Shown in pieces: positions 44,459 through 54,004 of a DNA stretch of 64,000 nt. The DNA lies in NCBI RefSeq assembly GCF_003581615.1, contig NZ_QXFH01000063.1, positions 1 through 64,000 on the forward strand, read 5' to 3'. The notes beneath the pieces are model-generated. The model was not told the DNA's origin. It searched no databases and saw only the letters and a list, made by a program, of their open reading frames with translations. Both the position numbers and the translations under genes were made by a program. The DNA comes from Flagellimonas lutimaris (lineage in GTDB: Bacteria; Bacteroidota; Bacteroidia; Flavobacteriales; Flavobacteriaceae). Position 1 is the stretch's first letter. Each line of letters starts with the position of its first letter.

Positions 44459-46285
44459 TTGAAAGCAGTTAAAAAAGTTGACCAATTTTATTTACTTAAA
44501 CAATTGCCCAAGGCAACAGCCCTTCTTTGTAAGAAAGGAATCTTGCTCGATGCATCCTGCTCTTGGCTCGACATTTTTGGTTTGCCTCCACAAGATGAAA
44601 CTACCAAAACTAAAGTTTCCTTATTGTACTCAGAAATTCCAGATCTAAAAAGAAGACTTAAAGAAAATAAGTCGTTCTCTCTTCAACATAAAATAGAAAA
44701 TACCGATGGTACCCGCTATTTGAAAAGTTATTTTGCTCCTTGGTTCGATGAAAAAGAAAATGTAATTGGAACCATCATCCAGACCGACGACATTACCCCT
44801 GAAGTTCAAAAAGAACAACAAATTGACTGGTTGAACAATATTTTGGAAACTAAGGTCGAAGTATCTGAAACTGGGTGGTGGGAATTTAACGTGCAAACAG
44901 AAGAACTTTCTTGGTGCAAGGAAACAAAACGAATACACCAAGTTCCCGACTGCTTTGAACCCACTACGATAGAAGCCATTAACTTTTTTAAACCAGGATA
45001 TAGTCAGAATAAGGTTTCCATGCTTTTTCACAAAGCGATTGCCAGCAACCAATCATACAACACGAAATTAATGATTGTAACCTTTAATGGTGAAGAAAGA
45101 TGGGTGCGAATAACTGGAAAACCTTTTGTAAAAGATGGAAAAGTCATAAAAGTATTCGGGACAATCAAAGATATTCACGATCAAGAAATAGCCGAGACCA
45201 GGATAAAAGAACACCAGCAATTACTTTCTACATTGGTAGATAGTCTTCCATTGAACGTTTATGTAAAAGACCTAGAGTCCAGAAAGGTATTGGTAAACAA
45301 AGGTGAGTGCAACTACTTCGATAAAAGGGTTGAAGAACTCATAGGCAAGACCGATTTTGACCTCTATGGAGAGAAAGATGCACAAATATCAAGAGAAGAA
45401 GATATCCAAGTCATGAAAAACCTTACCCCAATTATAGGTAAGGAAACCGTTAGTACGCTTAATGGCAAAACCACACATTTCTTGACCTCTAAAATCCCGC
45501 ATTTTGACTTAGAAGGCAAGGTTTGCGGACTCATAGGCATGAGTTTGGACATCACCGCCATGAAAAAGAAGCAGGAGGAACTGTGCAACTTGATCAACAT
45601 AACCTCCATGCAGAACCAAAAACTTATCAGTTTTGCACATATCGTTTCGCACAATTTAAGGTCGCATTCCGCTAATTTCTCCATGCTTTTAGGATTCTTA
45701 AACTCCGAAAAAGATCCACAAGAAAGAAAACGTATTATTGATATGCTTACCCAGGCTTCTGACAATTTATTGGAAACCTTGGGCAACCTTAATCAAGTAG
45801 TAGATATAAACACCAAGACAGCGGAGACAAAAAAGCCACTTAACCTACAAAATAATATTGTTAAGGTACTTGAAAATTTTTCAGCCTTATTGGACAAGGA
45901 CGATTCTCAAATCATAAATAATGTTGAAGAAAATATTGAAGTATCCTGTATTCCCGCTTACCTAGACAGCATAATATTAAACCTTGTCTCCAATGCTGTC
46001 AAATATAAAAGCCCAAACAGAACGCTCTTGATTACCATAAATGCCGTAAAATCCACTGAAGGAGTTTTATTGAGCATTTCTGATAATGGAATGGGAATAG
46101 ATTTGGATAAGTACAGAGACAAAATTTTTGGTATGTACAAAACATTCCACAACAGAAAGGATGCCAAAGGCTTTGGTCTATACCTTGTAAAGAACCAAAT
46201 TGAAGCCATGGGCGGAAGTATAACAGTGCAGAGCGAAGTTGACAAAGGCACTACATTTAATGTGTATTTTAATGAAGAAAGTTAG
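44459..46285 (+). CDS. PAS domain sensor histidine kinase
   Basis: The 608-residue kinase has two or three PAS-like domains (about 15-120, 130-250 and 258-370), no membrane helix and a C-terminal kinase core: phospho-acceptor His in FAHIVSHNLRSHSANFSMLL near 397, an N-box in ILNLVSNAVKYKSPN, DNGMGIDLDKYRDKIFGMYK and GFGLYLVKNQIEAMGGSITV. It is therefore a cytoplasmic sensor. The best start is TTG 44459; no in-frame ATG or GTG lies between it and the upstream stop. Its end overlaps the following response regulator by 14 bp. The signal is unknown. Confidence 0.9.
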   Translation: MKAVKKVDQFYLLKQLPKATALLCKKGILLDASCSWLDIFGLPPQDETTKTKVSLLYSEIPDLKRRLKENKSFSLQHKIENTDGTRYLKSYFAPWFDEKENVIGTIIQTDDITPEVQKEQQIDWLNNILETKVEVSETGWWEFNVQTEELSWCKETKRIHQVPDCFEPTTIEAINFFKPGYSQNKVSMLFHKAIASNQSYNTKLMIVTFNGEERWVRITGKPFVKDGKVIKVFGTIKDIHDQEIAETRIKEHQQLLSTLVDSLPLNVYVKDLESRKVLVNKGECNYFDKRVEELIGKTDFDLYGEKDAQISREEDIQVMKNLTPIIGKETVSTLNGKTTHFLTSKIPHFDLEGKVCGLIGMSLDITAMKKKQEELCNLINITSMQNQKLISFAHIVSHNLRSHSANFSMLLGFLNSEKDPQERKRIIDMLTQASDNLLETLGNLNQVVDINTKTAETKKPLNLQNNIVKVLENFSALLDKDDSQIINNVEENIEVSCIPAYLDSIILNLVSNAVKYKSPNRTLLITINAVKSTEGVLLSISDNGMGIDLDKYRDKIFGMYKTFHNRKDAKGFGLYLVKNQIEAMGGSITVQSEVDKGTTFNVYFNEES

Positions 46286-46685
46286 TTGTATTTTTATCGT
46301 GGATGATGACCCCATTACAGTATTTGGCATCAAAAAAATGTTGAAGTCTGTTGCAAGTTGTGACGACATACAAATTTTTCAAAATGGACATGAGGCTCAC
46401 GAGGCAATCAAAGAAAGGCTGAAAGAAGGAAAAATAATTCCCGAGGTCGTTTTCTTAGATATAAACATGCCCATAATGGATGGTTGGGAATTTCTTGATG
46501 AATTGATTGCATTAGATATAAAAGAACATATCACAATCAATATGATCACCTCCTCGATTGACCCGTTGGACTACAAAAAGTGGAATGGCTTTAAAAATAG
46601 GTGTCCTTATACACTCAACTTTAAGAACAAACCCATTTTTAAAATCGAGGCCAACGACCTTGGCTGTATGGATATAGCCTCTTAA
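46272..46685 (+). CDS. Single-domain response regulator
   Basis: The 137-residue receiver domain begins MKKVSCIFIVDDDPITVFGI (acidic pocket DDD) and has the phospho-acceptor Asp in EVVFLDINMPIMDGWEFLDE near 62. A Thr/Ser and Lys follow in INMITSSIDP and FKNKPIF. There is no output domain, so it must act by binding a partner. It overlaps the kinase by 14 bp and is clearly its partner; the longer open frame from 46239 lies within the kinase gene. Confidence 0.92.
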   Translation: MKKVSCIFIVDDDPITVFGIKKMLKSVASCDDIQIFQNGHEAHEAIKERLKEGKIIPEVVFLDINMPIMDGWEFLDELIALDIKEHITINMITSSIDPLDYKKWNGFKNRCPYTLNFKNKPIFKIEANDLGCMDIAS

Positions 46686-46755
46686 ATTATAATATTCTGT
46701 ATTTTTGAAGCCGCCAAGCACATGTTTTTGTGCGAATCAAAGTTCCCGAAGTATT

Positions 46756-48528
46756 TTGAAGTATATAGTTTTTTTAGCGGCCCTTTTCCTTTTTATATCC
46801 TGTGAATCCGAGACCCAGGATGAAAAATCCTCCTATCCAACCCATTATGAATCCTCTGATGGCATGGAAACGGCTACCTATCAACAAACCATCGATTATT
46901 ATATTACCCTTGCACGTGATTTTCCGGAAATAAACATTCACACCATCGGCAAAACGGACAGTGGCTATCCTTTGCACACGGTGACATTTAATCCTGATGG
47001 AGATTTTAACTACGAAAATATTCGCAAGGAAAAATCCATTATCCTAATCAATAACGGGATACACCCTGGTGAGAGCGATGGTATAGACGCCACAATGATG
47101 CTCTATAGAGATTTGGCCACCAAAAAATTGGCCATGCCCAAAAATACAGTATTGGTCACCATACCCATCTACAACATAGGAGGTTCGCTTAATAGAAACT
47201 CCACCACAAGGGCCAACCAAAACGGCCCTTTGGAATATGGTTTCCGAGGAAATGCGCGCAATTATGATTTAAATAGGGATTTCATTAAAATGGACACCCA
47301 AAATGCCCAGACGTTCGCTCAAATATTTCATATGGTAAAACCCGATGTTTTTATCGACAACCATGTAAGCAACGGAGCAGATTACCAATACACCTTGACC
47401 CACCTTTTTACCCAGCACAACAAACTTGGAGGTGAAATGGGAGAATACCTGCACGACACTCTAATGCCCAGCCTTGAAAATTCCTTGGCCGAGAAGGAGT
47501 GGGACATTACCCCTTACGTCAATGTTTTTAATACACCGCCAGAAATGGGATTCAGTCAATTTATGGATCACCCAAGATATTCCACAGGATACACAACACT
47601 TTGGAGCACCTTGGGCCTAATGGTGGAGACCCATATGCTAAAGCCATACAAACAACGTGTTGAAGGCACATATGATTTAATGCAGAGCCTGATCGAAGTA
47701 GTTGAAGTAGAACACAAGAACATTAAAGTGCTTCGCAAGAAAACCTTGGAAAACAACTTGGACCTTTCAGAATATTACTTTAACTGGCAAGTAGACACCA
47801 CACAAAGTTCCATTCTTAAATTTAAGGGTTACGAAGCGGAACAATTTACAAGCGAAGTAACCGGGCTTCCCAGATTAAAATATAACCGGGACAAACCGTT
47901 TACCAAGGAGACAGTTTACCAAGATTATTTTTACCCATTAGATACCGTTGAAGTGCCCGATGCCTACATTGTAAAAAGAAGCTGGAAAAAAGTAATTGAA
48001 CGATTGGATGCAAATAAAATTCAATATTCACCCATAAAAAAAGACACTGCGCTTTCCGTAGAAGCCTATAAAATAAGGAATTACGATACTCGGAATGCTC
48101 CATACGAAGGTCATTACCTCCACTCTAATACCCAGGTGGACAAAGGCATTAAAAAAGTTCATTTTAGAGAAGGTGATTTATTGGTACCAACCCGTCAGCC
48201 GGGGATTCGCTATCTTATGGAAACCTTGGAACCTCAAGGTGCAGATTCATTTTTTAACTGGAACTTTTTTGATACCGTACTGCAGCGCAAAGAGGGTTTC
48301 TCCCCTTACGTTTTTGAAGATGTTGCGCTGGAAATGTTGCAAAAAGATTCTTTATTATTACGGGAATTCGAGGCAAAAAAAGAAGCTGAACTCAATTTTG
48401 CCAACAATTGGTACGCGCAATTAAATTGGATTTTTGAACGCTCCGAGCATTTTGAGGAAGCTTACCTTACCTACCCCATTTTTAGGATAGCAAAAAACAT
48501 TGATGCCTCTGGATTACTCTCTAACTAA
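46756..48528 (+). CDS. M14 family zinc carboxypeptidase lipoprotein
   Basis: The start is set at TTG 46756, giving the lipoprotein signal KYIVFLAALFLFISCESETQ. The 590-residue protein has an M14 carboxypeptidase domain with zinc motif NNGIHPGESDGIDATMMLYR (His and Glu ligands), SLNRNSTTRANQNGPLEYGF and VFIDNHVSNGADYQYTLTHL, which carries the third His ligand. A long C-terminal part without clear family follows. It is likely an envelope peptidase acting on peptides or cell wall. Its stop overlaps the convergent NUDIX gene by 8 bp. Confidence 0.87.
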   Translation: MKYIVFLAALFLFISCESETQDEKSSYPTHYESSDGMETATYQQTIDYYITLARDFPEINIHTIGKTDSGYPLHTVTFNPDGDFNYENIRKEKSIILINNGIHPGESDGIDATMMLYRDLATKKLAMPKNTVLVTIPIYNIGGSLNRNSTTRANQNGPLEYGFRGNARNYDLNRDFIKMDTQNAQTFAQIFHMVKPDVFIDNHVSNGADYQYTLTHLFTQHNKLGGEMGEYLHDTLMPSLENSLAEKEWDITPYVNVFNTPPEMGFSQFMDHPRYSTGYTTLWSTLGLMVETHMLKPYKQRVEGTYDLMQSLIEVVEVEHKNIKVLRKKTLENNLDLSEYYFNWQVDTTQSSILKFKGYEAEQFTSEVTGLPRLKYNRDKPFTKETVYQDYFYPLDTVEVPDAYIVKRSWKKVIERLDANKIQYSPIKKDTALSVEAYKIRNYDTRNAPYEGHYLHSNTQVDKGIKKVHFREGDLLVPTRQPGIRYLMETLEPQGADSFFNWNFFDTVLQRKEGFSPYVFEDVALEMLQKDSLLLREFEAKKEAELNFANNWYAQLNWIFERSEHFEEAYLTYPIFRIAKNIDASGLLSN

Positions 48529-49120
48529 AAGGCCAATCCTCGAACAATATCTTAATGTTGTGGTAAGAATTTTTTAATGCTTTTTTGGTCTTTTTGGGGC
48601 CTTTCCACTTTACTCTTTTAATACCTTCTGATTTTTCCGGCACCAATTTTCCTTTGTAATCAGTGGACATAATGAACCAATGCGTTTGCTTCAATCGGTA
48701 CTCCCCGTTTCTTTTAAATACATGAAAAGTAGTATGGAGAAATTTTTCAATCTTAAGGTTTTTTACCCCAGTTTCCTCCTCTACTTCGCGAATTGCTGCG
48801 CGTTCTATGGACTCTCCCTTATCTACTTTTCCTTTGGGCAGATCCCATTTTCCATTTCGGTAAATAAACAGAACTTTTCCCTTTTTGTTTACTACAAATC
48901 CGCCACCTGCAACTACTACGGGAATTTTATGCATAAAAAGCTTCAGGATTTTCTGTTCATCAGGATGGTACAGATAAGCTTTTTTAATTTTCTTTTTGGA
49001 CAAAAGTCGAATAGCCTCAACAATGGAATCACCATCCAAAGAAAACAAATTACCGTTGGAATCCTGGGGGCGCTCGTTTGTTAAAATCAGTGGAGCCTCA
49101 TTAACAAAAACTTCATACAT
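48521..49120 (-). CDS. NUDIX hydrolase
   Basis: The 199-residue protein has a NUDIX domain with a complete box: GKVDKGESIERAAIREVEEE followed by TGV. An N-terminal extension of about 65 residues and a basic C-terminal tail flank it. The substrate (nucleoside diphosphate derivative) is unknown. Its ATG at 49120 faces the pyrE ATG at 49128 with only 7 bp between, so each promoter must lie in the other gene. Confidence 0.93.
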   Translation of the reverse strand: MYEVFVNEAPLILTNERPQDSNGNLFSLDGDSIVEAIRLLSKKKIKKAYLYHPDEQKILKLFMHKIPVVVAGGGFVVNKKGKVLFIYRNGKWDLPKGKVDKGESIERAAIREVEEETGVKNLKIEKFLHTTFHVFKRNGEYRLKQTHWFIMSTDYKGKLVPEKSEGIKRVKWKGPKKTKKALKNSYHNIKILFEDWPFS

Positions 49121-49127
49121 TTGCGCA

Positions 49128-49766
49128 ATGGTTTTAGATAAGGGTATCGCAAAAAAAACAGCCGAGCTGTTATTACAAATTAATGCAATAAAGTTGGAAC
49201 CTGAAAATCCTTTTACATGGGCTTCAGGTTGGAAATCGCCTATTTATTGCGATAATAGGGTCATGCTCTCCTACCCCATGGTCAGGAATTTTGTAAGGGA
49301 AGAAATCGCAAAGCAAGTTGAAAAACTCTACGGAAAGCCTGATGTAATTGCCGGAGTAGCTACGGGGGCCATTGGAGTAGGCATTTTAGTCGCCGAAGCA
49401 CTTGGACTTCCATTTGTTTATGTTAGACCCAAACCGAAAGAGCACGGAAGGCAAAACCAGATTGAAGGGTATTTTGAAGCAGGGCAAAGTGTGGTTGTCA
49501 TTGAAGATTTGATCAGCACGGGCAACAGCAGCCTTAACGCAGTAAAAGCACTTAAAGAGCAAAAAGCCGATATTAAAGGAATGATTGCCATTTTTACCTA
49601 CGGGTTTCCCGTTTCCACGGAAAATTTTGAAAAAGAAGGTGTGGAACTCCATACCCTATCCGATTACGAAAACCTTATTGAGCAAGCTTCGGAAACCAAC
49701 CATATTCAAGAAAACCAATTACAGACATTATTAGAGTGGAGATCAAATCCACAAGAATGGAAATAA
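49128..49766 (+). CDS. pyrE: Orotate phosphoribosyltransferase
   Basis: PyrE converts orotate and PRPP to OMP in pyrimidine synthesis. The start is ATG 49128 (MVLDKGIAKKTAELLLQINA); the longer open frame from 48996 runs antisense to the NUDIX gene. The 212-residue protein shows IAGVATGAIGVGILVAEALG and the PRPP-binding SVVVIEDLISTGNSSLNAVK. A small SRPBCC gene follows 9 bp downstream. Confidence 0.95.
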   Translation: MVLDKGIAKKTAELLLQINAIKLEPENPFTWASGWKSPIYCDNRVMLSYPMVRNFVREEIAKQVEKLYGKPDVIAGVATGAIGVGILVAEALGLPFVYVRPKPKEHGRQNQIEGYFEAGQSVVVIEDLISTGNSSLNAVKALKEQKADIKGMIAIFTYGFPVSTENFEKEGVELHTLSDYENLIEQASETNHIQENQLQTLLEWRSNPQEWK

Positions 49767-49775
49767 AATTTTACA

Positions 49776-50174
49776 ATGCATATTGAAGCCTCAAAAAAGA
49801 AAGTAGCCAAAAGCGATAAAGAAGTATTTGAGTTCTTGACAGACATCAAAAACTTTGAAACCTTAATGCCGGATAATATTGACAAATTTGAAGTCTTGGA
49901 CGAAAACACATTCAAATTTGCATTAAAAGGTATGCCCGAAATTGTGCTTAGGTTGAAAGAGCAAAACCCAAATGACAAAGTGATTCTGGGTGCCGCAAGC
50001 GATAAACTTCCGTTTACCTTAACCGCAGATATCACTTCTTTAGGAGAGAATGAAAGCGAGGTAGCGTTAAGTTTTGAAGGTCAATTCAATGCCATGATGG
50101 CCATGATGATCAAGGCACCTATCACTAATTTTATGGGAACGCTGTCCAACAATATGGATAAAATAGGTCAGTAA
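49776..50174 (+). CDS. SRPBCC (START-like) family protein
   Basis: The 132-residue protein has the helix-grip pattern of the SRPBCC superfamily: IEASKKKVAKSDKEVFEFLT at the start, VALSFEGQFNAMMAMMIKAP near the end and a long C-terminal helix. No signal peptide. A ligand-binding role is inferred from the fold only. It follows pyrE by 9 bp and overlaps the end of birA by 7 bp. Confidence 0.82.
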   Translation: MHIEASKKKVAKSDKEVFEFLTDIKNFETLMPDNIDKFEVLDENTFKFALKGMPEIVLRLKEQNPNDKVILGAASDKLPFTLTADITSLGENESEVALSFEGQFNAMMAMMIKAPITNFMGTLSNNMDKIGQ

Positions 50175-50911
50175 AGCAGGCTTACTTCCTTTAAGTCAAA
50201 TTCTTTAAAAACCCTATCCTCCAATTCGAGTACCAATTTGCCCGATGGTGACACCTTACGGATATACCCCATAAACATTTCATCTTGCTCATTTGTAAAG
50301 GTCGATGGTTTATCTTTTCTAAAAAGCATCTTTTCGTAGGCAGGCAATAATTGAGGTACCGTTTTTGCCTCGATTCCCTCAAAATAAAACCTGATACGTT
50401 CCAATATCATAAGAAGAAGCTCATCAAGATTAAAATTACGGCCCGTTATCGCTTTTAAGGAAGATGCTTTATCCAAATTCGCAAAATCAGTTTGGTTCAC
50501 ATTTAAGCCAATTCCGATAATGGAATGACCTACCTTGTCGCCTTTCAAGACATTTTCAATCAAAATACCACAAATTTTCTTGGAACCTGACATAATGTCG
50601 TTGGGCCATTTAACTTTGACTTTGGGAACCGAAAGTTCACTCAATGTATCAATAACAGCCAAAGAAACTGCAATGTTCAAAACAAATTGGTATTGGACAT
50701 TCAGCGAATCAAATTTTTTTAACACACTGAAGGTAAGGTTTTTACCTCCTTCTGACTGCCAAGAAGTTCCCATTTGCCCCCTACCCTTAAGTTGATTCTT
50801 AGTAACAACAACAGTGTAATCAGATAGATTTTCAGAACGCAACAAATCCTTTAAATATAAATTTGTGGACTCCGTGGCATCAAGTTTGAGTATTTGAAAA
50901 TGTTTTCCCAA
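50168..50911 (-). CDS. birA: Biotin--[acetyl-CoA-carboxylase] ligase
   Basis: The ligase attaches biotin to biotin carboxyl carrier protein. The 247-residue protein has KNQLKGRGQMGTSWQSEGGK (biotinoyl-AMP motif), VKVKWPNDIMSGSKKICGIL with the catalytic Lys and the GIGLNVNQTDFANLD segment, then a small C-terminal SH3-like domain. It lacks the N-terminal HTH of E. coli BirA, so it is not a repressor. It diverges from rsfS. Confidence 0.94.
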   Translation of the reverse strand: MGKHFQILKLDATESTNLYLKDLLRSENLSDYTVVVTKNQLKGRGQMGTSWQSEGGKNLTFSVLKKFDSLNVQYQFVLNIAVSLAVIDTLSELSVPKVKVKWPNDIMSGSKKICGILIENVLKGDKVGHSIIGIGLNVNQTDFANLDKASSLKAITGRNFNLDELLLMILERIRFYFEGIEAKTVPQLLPAYEKMLFRKDKPSTFTNEQDEMFMGYIRKVSPSGKLVLELEDRVFKEFDLKEVSLLY

Positions 50912-50966
50912 TATGGCAAGCCTTTATGATTTGTTAAAAACTAGGGCTAAGAAAACAAAAAAAACA

Positions 50967-50974
50967 TAACTTTG
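50967..50974 (+). promoter_or_regulatory. -7 element upstream of rsfS-ftsH
   Basis: TAACTTTG matches TAnnTTTG, 19 nt before the rsfS ATG. No upstream TTTG box is found at the usual distance. Confidence 0.4.
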
Positions 50975-50993
50975 TAAAAACTAAAATTTTTGA

Positions 50994-51371
50994 ATGCAGA
51001 AAACGAAAGCTAGCGCAGATGAATTGATTGCCTTAATCTTAGAAGGAATAGAAGATGTTAAAGGAGTTGATATAAATCTACTTGACCTGAGGGAAATCGA
51101 AAATACAGTTTGCGACTACTTTATCATCTGCAATGGTACTTCCAACACGCATGTAAATGCAATTGTTTCCTCTATCCAAAAAAAGGTCAGTAAAGCCATT
51201 CACGACAAGCCATGGCATGTCGAAGGCTCTGAAAATGCCGAATGGGTGCTGATGGATTATGTCAATGTTGTAGTGCATGTATTTCAAAAACATATTAGGG
51301 AATTTTATGACATTGAGGGACTTTGGGGAGATGCCAAAGTTACTATGGTGGAAAGCAGTTACAATTCTTAA
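50994..51371 (+). CDS. rsfS: Ribosome silencing factor RsfS
   Basis: RsfS binds uL14 and blocks subunit joining when nutrients are short. The 125-residue protein has the typical DLREIENTVCDYFIICNGTS and WHVEGSENAEWVLMDYVNVV. It precedes ftsH by 6 bp, a conserved flavobacterial arrangement. Confidence 0.96.
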   Translation: MQKTKASADELIALILEGIEDVKGVDINLLDLREIENTVCDYFIICNGTSNTHVNAIVSSIQKKVSKAIHDKPWHVEGSENAEWVLMDYVNVVVHVFQKHIREFYDIEGLWGDAKVTMVESSYNS

Positions 51372-51377
51372 AAAAAA

Positions 51378-53327
51378 ATGGCAAAAGAAAACAATCCAAA
51401 TAATACCCCGAAAAAACCACGTCTTAGTTCGTGGTGGATATATGGTGTGGTAATCGCCTTGATCATTGGCTTCCAATTTTTTGGAGGAAGCAGTTTTTCG
51501 AGTACAGAAAAAACCACAACATCAGAATTACAGGAATTTTTACGCAACGGTGACATTTCCAAAATCGTTATCATTACCAATACACGTCAAGCCAAGGTTT
51601 TCCTCACCGAGGAAGCTTTAAAGAAAGATGTGCATAAAGGTGTGGCCGAAAAACCACTATTACCTTCATCTGGACTGGTACCCCAATATGTTCTCGATTA
51701 TGGTGATCTTCAGATTTTCCAAAATGAAATCACTGAAATCAAAAAGGAAAACAATCTGGATACCATTGTTGAGTTCGATACAGAATCCAACGTGCTCGGT
51801 GAAATATTCTTAACCCTGTTGCCATTTGCACTGATTATCGGTATCTGGATTTACCTGATGCGAAGGATGTCAGGCGGTGCCGGAGGTGGTGCAGGCGGAC
51901 AGATTTTCAACATTGGAAAATCGAAAGCCAAACTATTTGACGAAAAAACAGATACCCGCACATCATTTAAAGATGTTGCCGGTTTGGAAGGAGCCAAAGA
52001 AGAGGTCCAGGAAATCGTAGAATTCCTTAAAAATCCAGATAAATACACTTCCTTAGGTGGTAAAATACCCAAAGGAGCCCTTTTGGTAGGCCCTCCTGGA
52101 ACAGGTAAAACATTATTGGCGAAAGCTGTGGCAGGAGAAGCTAAAGTGCCATTCTTCTCGCTATCAGGTTCCGACTTTGTAGAAATGTTCGTAGGGGTTG
52201 GCGCATCAAGGGTGCGCGATTTGTTCAAACAAGCAAAGGACAAATCTCCTGCTATCATTTTTATTGATGAAATTGATGCCATCGGACGTGCAAGGGGTAA
52301 AAATAACTTTACAGGTTCCAATGATGAACGGGAAAACACCCTTAACCAATTATTGACCGAAATGGATGGTTTTGGAACCAACACCAATGTAATCGTATTG
52401 GCTGCGACCAACCGTGCCGATGTATTGGATAAAGCATTGATGCGTGCAGGACGTTTTGACCGTCAAATTTATGTTGACCTACCCGACCTGAACGAAAGAA
52501 AAGAGATATTCGAAGTACACCTGCGTCCCATTAAGACTGCCGAAACCTTGGATTTGGACTTTTTGGCCAAACAAACACCTGGATTCTCGGGAGCTGACAT
52601 TGCCAACGTTTGTAACGAAGCGGCACTTATCGCTGCCCGTAAAGAGAAAAAAGCGGTGACCAAGGAAGATTTCTTGGATGCCGTGGATAGAATTGTAGGT
52701 GGTCTGGAAAAGAAAAATAAAATCATCACCCCCAATGAAAAGAAAACCATTGCATTCCACGAAGCAGGCCACGCCACTGTAAGCTGGATGTTGGAACATG
52801 CTGCACCTTTGGTAAAAGTAACCATTGTTCCTCGTGGACAGTCGCTGGGAGCTGCATGGTATTTGCCCGAAGAACGTTTAATTGTTCGTCCAGAACAAAT
52901 GCTGGATGAGATGTGCGCCACAATGGGTGGTAGAGCTGCAGAAAAAGTAATGTTTGATCAAATATCCACCGGGGCCCTGAGCGATTTGGAAAAAGTTACC
53001 AAACAGGCTCGTGCCATGGTAACGATATATGGGCTAAATGAGGAATTGGGTAACATTACCTATTACGATTCATCAGGTCAGAACGAATACGGGTTCACCA
53101 AGCCCTATAGTGAGGAAACAGCCCAGAAAATTGACCAAGAGATTTCCAAAATGATTGAAAAGCAATATCAACGGGCTATCCAATTGCTAGATGATAATAA
53201 AGACAAGCTTACTGAACTTGCAGAAAGACTTTTGGACAAAGAGGTTATTTTCAAAGATGATTTGGAGAAGATTTTCGGCCAAAGACCTTTTGAAAAAGAG
53301 GAAGAGGAACTTGAGCCTGCCAAATAA
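51378..53327 (+). CDS. ftsH: ATP-dependent zinc metalloprotease FtsH
   Basis: FtsH is the membrane-bound AAA+ protease that degrades misfolded and short-lived proteins. The 649-residue protein has two N-terminal membrane segments (WWIYGVVIALIIGFQFFGG and the second around LLPFALIIGIWIYLM), Walker A LLVGPPGTGKTLLAKA, Walker B PAIIFIDEIDAIGRARGK, the second region of homology NVIVLAATNRADVLDKALMR and the zinc site FHEAGHATVSWML. It is part of the rsfS-ftsH-LUD-cdsA-psd run. Confidence 0.98.
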   Translation: MAKENNPNNTPKKPRLSSWWIYGVVIALIIGFQFFGGSSFSSTEKTTTSELQEFLRNGDISKIVIITNTRQAKVFLTEEALKKDVHKGVAEKPLLPSSGLVPQYVLDYGDLQIFQNEITEIKKENNLDTIVEFDTESNVLGEIFLTLLPFALIIGIWIYLMRRMSGGAGGGAGGQIFNIGKSKAKLFDEKTDTRTSFKDVAGLEGAKEEVQEIVEFLKNPDKYTSLGGKIPKGALLVGPPGTGKTLLAKAVAGEAKVPFFSLSGSDFVEMFVGVGASRVRDLFKQAKDKSPAIIFIDEIDAIGRARGKNNFTGSNDERENTLNQLLTEMDGFGTNTNVIVLAATNRADVLDKALMRAGRFDRQIYVDLPDLNERKEIFEVHLRPIKTAETLDLDFLAKQTPGFSGADIANVCNEAALIAARKEKKAVTKEDFLDAVDRIVGGLEKKNKIITPNEKKTIAFHEAGHATVSWMLEHAAPLVKVTIVPRGQSLGAAWYLPEERLIVRPEQMLDEMCATMGGRAAEKVMFDQISTGALSDLEKVTKQARAMVTIYGLNEELGNITYYDSSGQNEYGFTKPYSEETAQKIDQEISKMIEKQYQRAIQLLDDNKDKLTELAERLLDKEVIFKDDLEKIFGQRPFEKEEEELEPAK

Positions 53328-53391
53328 AATTATTGCGTAAAGTCTAATCAAAAGAATTATATTGATTCAGTAGAAAAGAACAAAACCATTA

Positions 53392-54000
53392 ATGGGAGTT
53401 TTTAAAAAACTTTTCGGAGGAGGAAAAAAGGTTTCCAAGGAAACCACGGAAACCCGTGGTGACCATATGCCCGATTTAAAAATTCCTGTGGATGAAAAAT
53501 TCACCATCTACTTTAAAAAGAATGGTGGAAAGTTTATTTACTGTGAAGACTTTGCCGAAGTCTCCGAGGCACTCAAAAACATTATTTCGGAAAACGATTG
53601 GCAAAACCATCTTTTCTTCTCGATGGACCCAAGGCTGGAAACCCGTTTTGCGTCAGAAAACTTGGAGTTTACGGGAAATCGTGGCGAAAGTGATATTTTC
53701 TTTACCACATGTGAACACTTAGTTGCCCATAATGGTTCCATTTTGGTATGTTCCAATCAAATCAAAGAAAAAAAATTAGACGAATTACCCTCTAATCTAG
53801 TGGTTTTCGCTACCACCAGTCAGTTGGTGGACTCTATTAGTGAAGCACTTAAAATTATTAAAGAACGCTATCAAAAAAATATTCCCAATAACATTACCAC
53901 TTTAAAGCACTTTCAGCAAACGCCCGAAAATAAAGATGACTTTCTTTCTTACGGAAGTGCCTCAAAAAATGTATATCTTTTACTCCTAGAAGATTTCTAA
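53392..54000 (+). CDS. LUD domain protein (LutC/YkgG-like)
   Basis: The 202-residue protein has the LUD fold seen in the lactate-utilisation protein LutC: ENDWQNHLFFSMDPRLETRF, ESDIFFTTCEHLVAHNGSIL and ASKNVYLLLLEDF at the end. There is no LutA or LutB in the window, so lactate use is not supported; it is a stand-alone LUD protein lodged between ftsH and cdsA, as in many flavobacteria. Function unknown. Confidence 0.83.
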   Translation: MGVFKKLFGGGKKVSKETTETRGDHMPDLKIPVDEKFTIYFKKNGGKFIYCEDFAEVSEALKNIISENDWQNHLFFSMDPRLETRFASENLEFTGNRGESDIFFTTCEHLVAHNGSILVCSNQIKEKKLDELPSNLVVFATTSQLVDSISEALKIIKERYQKNIPNNITTLKHFQQTPENKDDFLSYGSASKNVYLLLLEDF

Positions 54001-54004
54001 ATAC

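Noticed and set aside
53392..54000. Lactate-utilisation (lut) operon
   Set aside because: Only a LUD-domain protein is present; lutA and lutB are absent and the neighbours are ftsH and cdsA.
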